From positions 1 to 64,000 of the forward strand of contig NZ_JAMDGY010000052.1 of the NCBI RefSeq assembly GCF_028656955.1: a DNA stretch of 64,000 nt, in the 5' to 3' direction. A program made the translations under genes and the position numbers. Of the stretch, positions 16,643 to 25,070 are shown piece by piece; position 1 is the first letter of the stretch, and every line of letters begins with the position of its first letter. This DNA is from Pseudomonas fontis (GTDB lineage: Bacteria; Pseudomonadota; Gammaproteobacteria; Pseudomonadales; Pseudomonadaceae). The notes under the pieces are model-generated. The model saw nothing but the letters and a program-made list of their open reading frames with translations, searched no databases and was not told where the DNA came from.

Positions 16643-19102
16643 ATGAAGCGAAAACGGACTCTCGAAGCGCCCCGGTTGTTGGGCATCATCTGGCCATTCG
16701 TTGCGGTAGTGCTGTTCCAGGCAATGCTGGGCGGTATCAGCCTCTATGCGCTGTCGGCCATGCGCGGCTATGTGGCCGGCGAGAGCCTGTGGTCCAAGGG
16801 CCAGAAAGACGCCATCTATTACCTTAATTTGTACACCGAGACCGGCGACGAGGCGGTGTTCCAGAAGTACCATGGGGCGATTGCCGTGCCGCAGGGCGGG
16901 CATGACTTGCGCACCGCTCTGGACCGCGAGCCGATTGACATGGACGGCGCGCGCCGGGGCTTCCTGCAGGGTGGCAACCACCCCGATGACGCGACGCGGG
17001 TGATCTGGCTGTACCAGAACTTCCGGCATGTCAGCTATATGGAAAAAGCCATCGAGCTGTGGGCGATTGGCGATGGTTTCCTCTCGCAGCTCGACGCGTT
17101 GGCCAACGAAATTCATATCGGCTTCAAGCAGGGGCGGCCCAGTGCTGCCAGTGTCACTGCCTGGAAAAACCGCATCGCCACCATCAATGAGGGCGTGACC
17201 CCGGCCGCCAAGGCCTTCAGTGATGCCCTGGGCGAAGGCTCGCGGGTATTGCTGCGCCTGCTGCTGTTGACCAACCTGGCCACGGCAGTGTTCCTGATTG
17301 GCCTGGCCTGGTTGCGCTCAAGCAAGCTGCTGGCCCAGCGCCAGGCGTTTGCCAGCGCCTTGCAGGCGGAAAAAGACCGCGCGCAGATCACCCTGGAGTC
17401 GATTGGCGATGGGGTGATCACCACCGATGTGGAAGGCAACATCGTCTACATGAACCCGGCGGCCGAGCACCTGACCCACTGGAATGCCGAGCAGGCCCAG
17501 GGCTTGCCGCTGGCCGCGCTGTTCAGCCTGCTTGATGACAATGCCGAGAAAGACCACCTGACCCTCACCGAGCACATCCTCAATGGTGCGCTCAGGGGCG
17601 GCAGCGAGCACGCCAAGCTGATCCAGCGCCTGGACGGCAGCACGGTGTCAGTGACCTTGGTTGGGGCGCCGATCCTCAGTGAAGGGCAGATGGGCGGGGT
17701 GGTGCTGGTGTTGCACGACATGACCCAGGAACGCCAGTACATCGCCAACCTTTCCTGGCAGGCGACCCACGATGCATTGACCGGCTTGGCCAACCGCCGC
17801 GAGTTCGAATACCGCCTGGAGCAGGCGCTCAACGGGCTGTCCCGGCAGTCGGCGCGGCATTCGCTGATGTTCCTCGACCTTGACCAATTCAAGCTGGTGA
17901 ACGACACCAGCGGGCATGCGGCGGGTGATGAACTGCTGCGGCACATCTGTGCCGTGCTGCAATCAGGGCTGCGTGAAGGCGATACCTTGGCCCGTCTGGG
18001 TGGGGATGAATTCGGCATCCTGTTGGAAAACTGCCCGGCCGAGCACGCCGAACGCATTGCCGAAGGGCTGCGCCAGGCGGTGCAGAGCCTGCATTTCGTA
18101 TGGAAGGGCAGGCCGTTCATGACCACCGTGAGTGTCGGCCTGGTGCACCTGGCCCAGTCTCCTGGCACGCTGGAAGCTTCGCTGCGCGCGGCAGACATGG
18201 CGTGCTACATGGCCAAGGAAAAGGGCCGCAACCGCGTGCAGCTGTACCATCCCGACGACACCGAGCTGTCGATGCGCTTCGGTGAAATGGCCTGGATCCA
18301 GCGTTTGCACATTGCCCTGGAAGAAAACCGCTTCTGCCTGTACGCCCAGGAAATCGCCCCGCTCGGGGTCGAGGAGCATGCCGGCGGACACCTGGAAATC
18401 CTCATTCGCCTGCACGATGAAGGCGGCCGGATCATCCTGCCGGAAAGCTTCATCCCCGCCGCCGAGCGTTATGGCCTGATGACCGCGCTGGACCGCTGGG
18501 TGGTGCGCAGCGTATTCCAGGTCATTCGCCAATGCCTGGACGAAGGGCGAGACGGCCCGTTGGCCATGTGCGCGATCAATTTGTCCGGCAGCAGCATCGG
18601 TGACGACAAGTTTCTCGACTACCTGCAACGCCAGTTTTCCGAATTTGGGATCCCACCGGAGCTGATTTGCTTCGAAATCACCGAAACCAGCGCCATCGCC
18701 AATTTGGGCAGCGCCATCCGTTTCATCAATGAATTGAAAGGCCTGGGTTGCCGATTCTCCCTGGATGACTTCTGTGTCGGGATGTCGTCGTTCGCGTATT
18801 TGAAGCATTTGCCTGTAGACTTCCTGAAGATCGACGGAAGTTTCGTCAAGGACATGCTGGACGACCCGGTCAACCGCGCGATGGTCGAGGTGATCAATCA
18901 CATCGGTCATGTCATGGGCAAACGCACCATTGCCGAGTTCGTCGAGACGCCGTTGATCGAGCAGGCACTGCAGGAGATAGGTGTCGATTATGCCCAGGGC
19001 TACCTGATTGAGCGCCCGCAAGTGTTCACTTGCGCCAGCTTGCAGCGTAAGCGCAATACCGCGAGGCCATTGATGTTCAAGGCGCCGGGAACCTTTCGCT
19101 GA
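16643..19102 (+). CDS. Membrane PAS-GGDEF-EAL cyclic-di-GMP enzyme
   Basis: An 819-residue protein with two membrane segments (about 11-35 and 200-222) flanking a periplasmic sensor region, then a PAS domain (about 245-365), a GGDEF domain with intact GGDEF near residue 453, and an EAL domain from about 553. An inhibitory I-site (REGD, five residues before GGDEF) is present. In the EAL domain the signature reads EILIR, the FEITET and KIDGSF motifs are kept, and the loop-6 motif reads DDFC where DDFG is usual. Cyclase activity is expected and phosphodiesterase activity is likely but uncertain. The ATG at 16643 is preferred over the upstream one because of AAGGA before it and the basic start MKRKR. 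It probably links an extracytoplasmic signal to biofilm or motility control. Confidence 0.88.
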   Translation: MKRKRTLEAPRLLGIIWPFVAVVLFQAMLGGISLYALSAMRGYVAGESLWSKGQKDAIYYLNLYTETGDEAVFQKYHGAIAVPQGGHDLRTALDREPIDMDGARRGFLQGGNHPDDATRVIWLYQNFRHVSYMEKAIELWAIGDGFLSQLDALANEIHIGFKQGRPSAASVTAWKNRIATINEGVTPAAKAFSDALGEGSRVLLRLLLLTNLATAVFLIGLAWLRSSKLLAQRQAFASALQAEKDRAQITLESIGDGVITTDVEGNIVYMNPAAEHLTHWNAEQAQGLPLAALFSLLDDNAEKDHLTLTEHILNGALRGGSEHAKLIQRLDGSTVSVTLVGAPILSEGQMGGVVLVLHDMTQERQYIANLSWQATHDALTGLANRREFEYRLEQALNGLSRQSARHSLMFLDLDQFKLVNDTSGHAAGDELLRHICAVLQSGLREGDTLARLGGDEFGILLENCPAEHAERIAEGLRQAVQSLHFVWKGRPFMTTVSVGLVHLAQSPGTLEASLRAADMACYMAKEKGRNRVQLYHPDDTELSMRFGEMAWIQRLHIALEENRFCLYAQEIAPLGVEEHAGGHLEILIRLHDEGGRIILPESFIPAAERYGLMTALDRWVVRSVFQVIRQCLDEGRDGPLAMCAINLSGSSIGDDKFLDYLQRQFSEFGIPPELICFEITETSAIANLGSAIRFINELKGLGCRFSLDDFCVGMSSFAYLKHLPVDFLKIDGSFVKDMLDDPVNRAMVEVINHIGHVMGKRTIAEFVETPLIEQALQEIGVDYAQGYLIERPQVFTCASLQRKRNTARPLMFKAPGTFR

Positions 19103-19141
19103 AGCTTTCCTGCCTAAATCACAAGGGACAAGGAGTTGACA

Positions 19142-19939
19142 GTGATTGACGCGTACGTTCGGACCGGTCCATTGATGGACCCCTCGAGTTACCCGCTATG
19201 GGCGCAAAAGCTGATCCGCGACTGTAGTGAGAGCAAACGTCGGGTAGTGGAGCACGAACTGTATCAGCGGATGCGCGACAACCAGCTGAGCCTGGCGACG
19301 CTTCGCCAGTACCTGGTCGGTGGTTGGCCGGTGGTCGAGCAGTTTGCCCTGTACATGGCCCAGAACCTCACCAAGACCCGTTTCGCCCGCCACCCCGGCG
19401 AAGACCTGGCGCGACGCTGGCTGATGCGCAATATCCGCGTTGAACTCAACCATGCCGACTACTGGCTGAACTGGTCGCGGGCCCACGGCGTGACCCTCGA
19501 AGACCTGCAGGAACAGCGGGTGCCCGCCGAACTCAATGCCTTGAGCCATTGGTGCTGGCACACCAGTTCGTCCGATTCGCTGATCGTCGCCATCGCGGCC
19601 ACCAACTATGCCATCGAGGGTGCCACGGGGGAGTGGTCGGCATTGGTCTGCTCGACCGGTGCGTATGCAGAGGGGTTCCCGGAAGAGCAACGCAAGCGCG
19701 CCATGAAGTGGCTGAAAATGCATGCCCAGTACGATGATGCGCACCCGTGGGAGGCGCTGGAAATCATCTGCACGCTGGCGGGCAACAACCCGCCGAAAAC
19801 CTTGCAGGCCGAGTTGCGCCAGGCCGTGTGCAAGAGCTATGACTACATGTACCTGTTCCTGGAGCGCTGCCTGCAGCTGGAACTGGCGCAGCCCAAGCGC
19901 CAGGGCGCCGCAGTGCGGGTGGCCCTGGCCGAAGGCTGA
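19142..19939 (+). CDS. undA: UndA-type fatty acid decarboxylase (1-undecene synthase)
   Basis: A 265-residue heme-oxygenase-fold protein that automatic annotation would call TenA or PqqC-like. The GTG at 19142 is chosen because AAGGAG ends six bases before it; the TTG six bases upstream touches that site. With this start the potential metal ligands are E66, E101, H104, E159, H194, D198 and H201, seen as VEQF, ELNH, IEGATGE and HAQYDDAH. This is the ligand set of the heme-oxygenase-like diiron oxidases, and the numbers E101, H104, E159 and H194 equal those I remember for Pseudomonas UndA. That enzyme uses O2 to convert lauric acid into 1-undecene and CO2. It ends three bases from the convergent yciK-type gene. 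Alternative: an uncharacterised oxidase of the same fold. Confidence 0.82.
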   Translation: MIDAYVRTGPLMDPSSYPLWAQKLIRDCSESKRRVVEHELYQRMRDNQLSLATLRQYLVGGWPVVEQFALYMAQNLTKTRFARHPGEDLARRWLMRNIRVELNHADYWLNWSRAHGVTLEDLQEQRVPAELNALSHWCWHTSSSDSLIVAIAATNYAIEGATGEWSALVCSTGAYAEGFPEEQRKRAMKWLKMHAQYDDAHPWEALEIICTLAGNNPPKTLQAELRQAVCKSYDYMYLFLERCLQLELAQPKRQGAAVRVALAEG

Positions 19940-19942
19940 CGC

Positions 19943-20683
19943 TTACTGGGCGTTGAACGCCTGGCCGTTGATGCCGGTGCTGTCCGGGCCCATGAGGTAC
20001 AGGTAGACCGGCATGATTTCCTCGGGCATTGGGTTGTTTGCCGGGTTTTCCCCGGGGTAAGCCTGGGCGCGCATGCTGGTGCGGGTGGCGCCTGGGTTGA
20101 TGCTGTTGGCGCGTACCGGTGCCACACCTTCCAGTTCGTCGGCCAGGGTCTGCATCAGGCCCTCGGTGGCGAACTTCGACACGCCATAGGCGCCCCAGTA
20201 GGCCCGGCCCTTGCGCCCGACGCTGCTGGAAGTGAACACCACCGAAGCATCTTCCGACAGCTTGAGCAGCGGCAGTAGCGTGGCGGTGAGCATGAACATG
20301 GCGTTGACGTTGATGTGCATCACGCGCATGAAGTTCTCGCCCGACAGCTGCTCGATCGGTGTGCGCGGGCCGATGATCGAGGCATTGTGCAGCAGGCCGT
20401 CGAGGCGCCCGAACTCGTTTTCGATCATTACCGCCAGTTCGTCGTACTGATGGGGCAGGGCGGTTTCCAGGTTGAACGGGATGACCACCGGCTGTGGGTG
20501 GCCGGCGGCTTCGATCTCGTCGTAGACCGCGGTCAGGTTGGCTTCGGTCTTGCCCAGCAGCAGTACGGTGGCGCCGTGTGCGGCGTACGCCTTGGCAGCA
20601 GCAGCGCCGATGCCGCGGCCGGCACCGGTCACCAGGATGATTCGGTCTTTGAGCATGCCTGGGCGAGGGGTGTAATCGAACAT
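19943..20683 (-). CDS. yciK: YciK-type short-chain dehydrogenase
   Basis: A 246-residue SDR oxidoreductase. The Rossmann motif TGAGRGIG lies near residue 18, and NAS at about 93. The catalytic Ser is in TSSSVG and the Y-x-x-x-K is YGVSK near residue 162. The beginning MFDYTPRPGMLKDR is typical of YciK, and the ATG at 20683 is chosen for that reason, with AGAGG upstream; the frame continues upstream without similarity. The physiological substrate is not known. It is placed downstream of mupP on the same strand, with a REP doublet between them. Confidence 0.87.
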   Translation of the reverse strand: MFDYTPRPGMLKDRIILVTGAGRGIGAAAAKAYAAHGATVLLLGKTEANLTAVYDEIEAAGHPQPVVIPFNLETALPHQYDELAVMIENEFGRLDGLLHNASIIGPRTPIEQLSGENFMRVMHINVNAMFMLTATLLPLLKLSEDASVVFTSSSVGRKGRAYWGAYGVSKFATEGLMQTLADELEGVAPVRANSINPGATRTSMRAQAYPGENPANNPMPEEIMPVYLYLMGPDSTGINGQAFNAQ

Positions 20684-20712
20684 GGGGTGTGCCTCTTGAA
20701 TAGGGGGGACTT

Positions 20713-20782
20713 CATCGCGGGACCAGCCCGCTCCCACAGGATTCGATGGTGTGCACTGTGGGAGCCGGCCTTGCCGGCGATG
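20713..20782. repeat. REP doublet (inverted pair)
   Basis: Two inverted REP-like units at 20713-20738 and 20757-20782, between mupP and the yciK-type gene. The two arms are of slightly different subtypes (GCGGGACCAGCCCGC against GCCGGCCTTGCCGGC). Confidence 0.8.
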
Positions 20783-20804
20783 TAAGGCGGAGCCTTACCA
20801 GATA

Positions 20805-21476
20805 TCAGCAGCCGCAGAGCGCGTTATCGAGCACCGTGCGCAGCTCCAGCGGGTGGTCGACGACCACGTCCGCACCCCAGTTGTTGGGGTTGTCCTCTGG
20901 ATGAATATAGCCGTAGCGCACCGCAGCAGTGCGGGTGCCGGCATCGCGGCCCGACTCGATGTCGCGCAGGTCGTCGCCGACGAACAGCACGCTGGCCGGG
21001 TCCAGGTTCAAGGTCTTGCAGGCAAGGATCAGCGGCTCCGGGTCGGGCTTGCTGTTTTTCACGTGATCGGGGCAGATCAGCAGGGCCGAGCGTTCAGCCA
21101 GGCCCAGGCGCTGCATGATCGGCTCGGCAAAGCGCAGTGGCTTGTTGGTCACCACGCCCCACAGCAGGTTGCCCTTCTCGATGTCGGCCAGCAGTTCGGC
21201 CATGCCGTCGAACAGCTTGCTGTGGACCGCGCAATCACGCTGGTAGCGCTCAAGGAACTCCAGGCGCAGGGCCTCGAATTCAGGTGCTTCAGGGCTTAGG
21301 CCGAAGGTTGCTTCGACCATCGCCCGGGCGCCACCGGAGATCACGTCACGTACCTTGTGCTCGTCGATCGGCGGCAAGCCTCGATCACTTAGCATTGCCT
21401 GGCAGATGGCGATGAAATCCGGCGCCGTGTCGAGCAGGGTGCCGTCCATGTCGAAAAGTACTGCTCGCAAACGCAT
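20805..21476 (-). CDS. mupP: N-acetylmuramic acid 6-phosphate phosphatase MupP
   Basis: A 223-residue HAD-superfamily hydrolase, long annotated as phosphoglycolate phosphatase. Motif I is FDMDGTLLDT (residues 8-17), motif II TNKP near residue 114, the motif III Lys in SKPDPEP near 143, and motif IV GDDLRD near 170. In pseudomonads the gene directly downstream of ubiG encodes MupP of the anabolic peptidoglycan recycling route, which dephosphorylates MurNAc-6-P and contributes to intrinsic fosfomycin resistance. It starts two bases after the ubiG stop codon, so the pair is one operon. A phosphoglycolate phosphatase activity cannot be excluded from motifs alone. Confidence 0.87.
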   Translation of the reverse strand: MRLRAVLFDMDGTLLDTAPDFIAICQAMLSDRGLPPIDEHKVRDVISGGARAMVEATFGLSPEAPEFEALRLEFLERYQRDCAVHSKLFDGMAELLADIEKGNLLWGVVTNKPLRFAEPIMQRLGLAERSALLICPDHVKNSKPDPEPLILACKTLNLDPASVLFVGDDLRDIESGRDAGTRTAAVRYGYIHPEDNPNNWGADVVVDHPLELRTVLDNALCGC

Positions 21477-21478
21477 GC

Positions 21479-22177
21479 TTATTCCTCGCGCAGAGTCTGG
21501 ATCATGTAGTTGACGTCGACGTCGGCGGCCAACTTGTAGTGCTTGGTCAGCGGGTTGTAGGTCAGGCCGATGATGTCCTTGACCTCAAGGCCGGCAGCGC
21601 GGCTCCAGGCACCGAGTTCGGAAGGGCGGATGAACTTCTTGAAGTCGTGCGTGCCGCGCGGCAGCAGCTTCATGATGTATTCGGCGCCGATGATCGCGAA
21701 CAGGTAGGCCTTCGGGTTGCGGTTGATGGTGGAGAAGAACACCTGGCCACCCGGCTTGACCATGCGGAAGCAGGCGCGGATCACCGAGGACGGGTCCGGG
21801 ACGTGCTCGAGCATTTCCAGGCAGGTCACCACGTCGAACTGCTCGGGCATCTCTTCGGCCAGGTCTTCGGCGGTGATCTGCCGGTATTCGACGCTCACGC
21901 CCGACTCCAGCTGGTGCAGTTGGGCCACGGCCAGCGGGGCTTCGCCCATGTCGATGCCGGTGACGGTGGCGCCGCGCAGGGCCATGGCCTCGCTGAGGAT
22001 GCCGCCGCCGCAGCCGACGTCGAGGACCTTCTTGCCGGCGAGCTTGACGCGCTCGTCGATCCAGTTGACCCGCAATGGGTTGATGTCGTGCAGCGGTTTG
22101 AACTCGCTTTCGCGGTCCCACCAGCGGTGGGCCAAGGCCTCGAATTTGGCGATTTCGGCGTGGTCGACGTTGCTCAT
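21479..22177 (-). CDS. ubiG: Ubiquinone biosynthesis O-methyltransferase UbiG
   Basis: A 232-residue SAM-dependent methyltransferase that performs both O-methylations in ubiquinone synthesis. SAM motif I is VLDVGCGGGILSE near residue 50, preceded by the family-typical FEALAHRWWD at residues 13-22 and NPLRVNWI. VTCLEMLEHVPDP is the post-motif region near 117. Length matches the family. It is followed immediately by mupP and preceded, after 61 bases, by mtaD on the same strand. Confidence 0.95.
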   Translation of the reverse strand: MSNVDHAEIAKFEALAHRWWDRESEFKPLHDINPLRVNWIDERVKLAGKKVLDVGCGGGILSEAMALRGATVTGIDMGEAPLAVAQLHQLESGVSVEYRQITAEDLAEEMPEQFDVVTCLEMLEHVPDPSSVIRACFRMVKPGGQVFFSTINRNPKAYLFAIIGAEYIMKLLPRGTHDFKKFIRPSELGAWSRAAGLEVKDIIGLTYNPLTKHYKLAADVDVNYMIQTLREE

Positions 22178-22238
22178 GGAACAGTCCTCTGAAACTTTGA
22201 TAATTCGCTACATGCCGGCAGCCGGGGCTGCCGACGGG

Positions 22239-23570
22239 TTATTCGTGCTGGCCGCCGATGCGTTGGCCCCAGGCGCAGGCGCTGGCGTGCAGCGCTTGTT
22301 CGTCCATCCGGGTCAGGCGGCCGTTGTCGAGCAGTTGCTTGCCGGCGACCCAGACATGCTTCACGCAGTCACGGCCGCTGGCGTAGATCAGTTGTGACAC
22401 CGGGTCGTAGATCGGCTGTTGGGCCAGGCCCGTCAGGTCGAACGCGACGATGTCGGCTGCCTTGCCCAGCTCCAGTGAACCGGTCAGTGCATCCAGGCCC
22501 AGTGCGCGGGCGCCGTTCAAGGTTGCCATACGCAGCGCCCGATGGGCGTCCAGGGCGCTGGCCGAACCGGCCACGGCCTTGGCCAGCAGGGCAGCGGTAC
22601 GGGTTTCGCCCAGCAGGTCCAGATCATTGTTGCTGGCCGCACCGTCGGTGCCGATAGCCACGTTGACGCCCGCCTGCCACAAGCGCTCTACCGGGCAAAA
22701 GCCGCTGGCAAGCTTGAGGTTCGACTCAGGGCAGTGCACCACGCTGGTGTTGCTTTCTACCAGCAGGGCCAGGTCGTCGTCGCTGATCTGGGTCATGTGC
22801 ACCGCTTGCAGGCGCGGGCCGAGCAAGCCCAGGCGGGCCAGGCGGGCCATCGGGCGTTCGCCATGCTGCTCAAGGGCTTGCTGCACTTCGAAGGCGGTTT
22901 CATGCAGGTGCATGTGGATCGGTGCATCCAGCTCTTCGGCGATCACCCGCAGTTTTTCCAGGTTTTCGTCATTCACCGTGTACGGTGCGTGCGGCCCAAG
23001 GGCTACGCTGATACGTGGGTGATGGCGCAGATCGCCGAACAGCTCTACGCCCTGGTGCAGGGCTTCATCGAAGTTGCGCGCACCGGGAATCGGGAAATCC
23101 AGCAGCGGCACGGCAATTTGTGCGCGAATGCCGCTGTTGTGCACGCAATCGCTGGCCACCTTGGGGTAGAAGTACATGTCCGAGAAGCAGGTGATGCCAC
23201 CCTTGAGCTGTTCGGCGATGGCCAGGTCGGTGCCGTCGCGCACGAAGGCCTCGTCGACCCAGCGTCCTTCGGCCGGCCAGATGTGCTCCTGCAGCCAGGT
23301 CATCAGCGGCAGATCGTCGGCCATGCCGCGGAACAGGGTCATGGCAGCGTGGCCGTGGGCGTTGATCAACCCGGGCGCGAGCAGGCAGCCGGGCAGTTCG
23401 CGGGTCTCGCTGGTGGTCAGCTTGAGGGCTTCGTCGCGCGGGCCGATATAGGCAATCTGGCCGTCGCGGATACCCAGTGCATGTGCCTTCAATACCACCC
23501 CGGCCGGTTCGACAGGCACCAGCCAGGTAGGCAGGAGCAGCAGGTCGAGGGGTGGGGCAATCTTGGGCAT
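22239..23570 (-). CDS. mtaD: TRZ/ATZ-family amidohydrolase (MTA/SAH deaminase type)
   Basis: A 443-residue amidohydrolase with metal ligands in NAHGHAAMT (near residue 68), HLHET (near 220), AVHMTQI and GTDGAASNNDLDLL. The family deaminates 5'-methylthioadenosine and S-adenosylhomocysteine to inosine derivatives. The divergent neighbour mtnA supports a methionine-salvage role. The ATG at 23570 is chosen for similarity of MPKIAPPLDLLL to family starts; the frame runs upstream without similarity. The two start codons face each other across 109 bases. Confidence 0.88.
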   Translation of the reverse strand: MPKIAPPLDLLLLPTWLVPVEPAGVVLKAHALGIRDGQIAYIGPRDEALKLTTSETRELPGCLLAPGLINAHGHAAMTLFRGMADDLPLMTWLQEHIWPAEGRWVDEAFVRDGTDLAIAEQLKGGITCFSDMYFYPKVASDCVHNSGIRAQIAVPLLDFPIPGARNFDEALHQGVELFGDLRHHPRISVALGPHAPYTVNDENLEKLRVIAEELDAPIHMHLHETAFEVQQALEQHGERPMARLARLGLLGPRLQAVHMTQISDDDLALLVESNTSVVHCPESNLKLASGFCPVERLWQAGVNVAIGTDGAASNNDLDLLGETRTAALLAKAVAGSASALDAHRALRMATLNGARALGLDALTGSLELGKAADIVAFDLTGLAQQPIYDPVSQLIYASGRDCVKHVWVAGKQLLDNGRLTRMDEQALHASACAWGQRIGGQHE

Positions 23571-23679
23571 GGGCGGTTTTCCCGGCGTTGCAGAAAATGA
23601 GCGCGAAGTATACCCGAGCGCCCGTGGCGGGGGCTCGTTATAATCGCCGGCTTTTGATGTCCGAATGACGGGGTGAGGC

Positions 23680-24753
23680 ATGCGCGATCGACTTTTGGCT
23701 GCGGAGAAGGTGAAGGCCATCGATTGGCGGGACGGTGCCTTGTACCTGCTTGATCAGCGCGCGCTGCCGTCCCAGGAAAGCTGGCTGGTTTACAGCGACG
23801 CGGCAGGGGTGGCTGAAGCGATTCGTTCGAGGGTGGTGCGCGGCGCATCGGCCATTGGTATCAGTGCGGCCTATGGCCTGGTACTGGCGCTGCGTCAGCG
23901 CCTGGCCCAGGGCGATGATTGGGAGCAGGCGCTGGAGGAGGACTTCGAGGCGCTGGTCGAGTCGCGCCCGACCGCGGCGAACCTGTTCTGGTCGTTGAAC
24001 CGCATGCGTGAGCGCCTGTTGCGCCTGAAAGAAGGTGACGACGTGCTGGCGCTGATGGAGGCCGAGGCCGTCGTCATTCACGAAAGTGATCGTGAGGCCA
24101 ACCTGACCGCCGCCCAGCTTGGGGTCGAGCTGATCCGCAAGCAGCAGGGTAGCGAGCAGGCGGTACTGACCCACTGCAATGCCGGTGCATTGGCGGGTGG
24201 TGGTTTCGGTACGGCGCTGGGGGTGATTCGCGGGGCGTTCCTTGAGGGCATGATCGAACGCGTCTACGTCGATGAAACCCGGCCCTGGCTGGAAGGTTCG
24301 CGCCTGACGGCCTGGGAGCTGGCCAATGAAGGCATCCCGGTGACCGTCAACGTCGACTCGGCCGCTGCGCACCTGATGAAAAGCAAGGGGCTGACCTGGG
24401 TGATCGTCGGTGCGGACCGCATCACCGCCAATGGTGATGTGGTGAGTGCGATCGGTACTTACCAGTTGGCGGTGAACGCCATGCACCACGGCGTGCGCTT
24501 CATGGTAGTGGCGTCGAGTTCGGCGATTGATCTGAACCTGGCCAGTGGTGAAGACATCCTGCTGGAAGAGCGCGAAGGCGACGAGCTTTTGGAGTTGGCA
24601 GGCCAGGTAGCAAGTGGTGTGGAAGCGTTCAATCCGCTGTTTGACGTCACGCCGGCGGACCTGATTGACGTGATCGTCACCGAAAAAGGCGTAGTAGAGC
24701 GCCCGGACACCGCCAAAATGGCGCAATTGATGTGCCGCAAGCGCCTGCACTAA
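23680..24753 (+). CDS. mtnA: Methylthioribose-1-phosphate isomerase
   Basis: A 357-residue enzyme of methionine salvage that isomerises 5-methylthioribose 1-phosphate to the ribulose form. Family landmarks are RGASAIGISAAYG near residue 50, the catalytic Cys in HCNAGALA near 167, and the catalytic Asp in VGADRI near 247. It is related to the eIF2B-alpha fold. The start codon follows GGGGTGAGG. Divergent from mtaD and followed four bases later by a perfect REP doublet. Confidence 0.95.
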   Translation: MRDRLLAAEKVKAIDWRDGALYLLDQRALPSQESWLVYSDAAGVAEAIRSRVVRGASAIGISAAYGLVLALRQRLAQGDDWEQALEEDFEALVESRPTAANLFWSLNRMRERLLRLKEGDDVLALMEAEAVVIHESDREANLTAAQLGVELIRKQQGSEQAVLTHCNAGALAGGGFGTALGVIRGAFLEGMIERVYVDETRPWLEGSRLTAWELANEGIPVTVNVDSAAAHLMKSKGLTWVIVGADRITANGDVVSAIGTYQLAVNAMHHGVRFMVVASSSAIDLNLASGEDILLEEREGDELLELAGQVASGVEAFNPLFDVTPADLIDVIVTEKGVVERPDTAKMAQLMCRKRLH

Positions 24754-24756
24754 GCG

Positions 24757-24828
24757 CATCGCGGGACCAGCCCGCTCCCACGGTGCGGTGTGCGCCGGCT
24801 GGTGTGGGAGCGGGCTGGTCCCGCGATG
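24757..24828. repeat. REP doublet with perfect arms
   Basis: Perfect 25-base inverted arms (24757-24781 and 24804-24828; CATCGCGGGACCAGCCCGCT as the start of the first). It lies right after mtnA and probably ends its transcript. The rest of the stretch to gyrA (24829-25070) is presumably the gyrA promoter and leader, but I cannot name clear boxes. Confidence 0.88.
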
Positions 24829-25070
24829 AATCCACCGCTATCTCACTTCACGCCCAGCGGCGGTTTGCCGTACTCCCATGCCCCCTGTGATTGTGGTAAC
24901 ATCCGGCGGTTTCCAAGACCGCCCGTTTGGGCTGTCTTTACTGCGCAGATCCATGGCATAACTCGTTGATTTGTCGTAAGTCGCTGCAGGGCGTTTCCCT
25001 GTGGCGGCGAGCTTCGTTCGTCCCATATGGATGTGACGAGGTTTCACCAGAAAAAGGAATCAGGCTTCTC

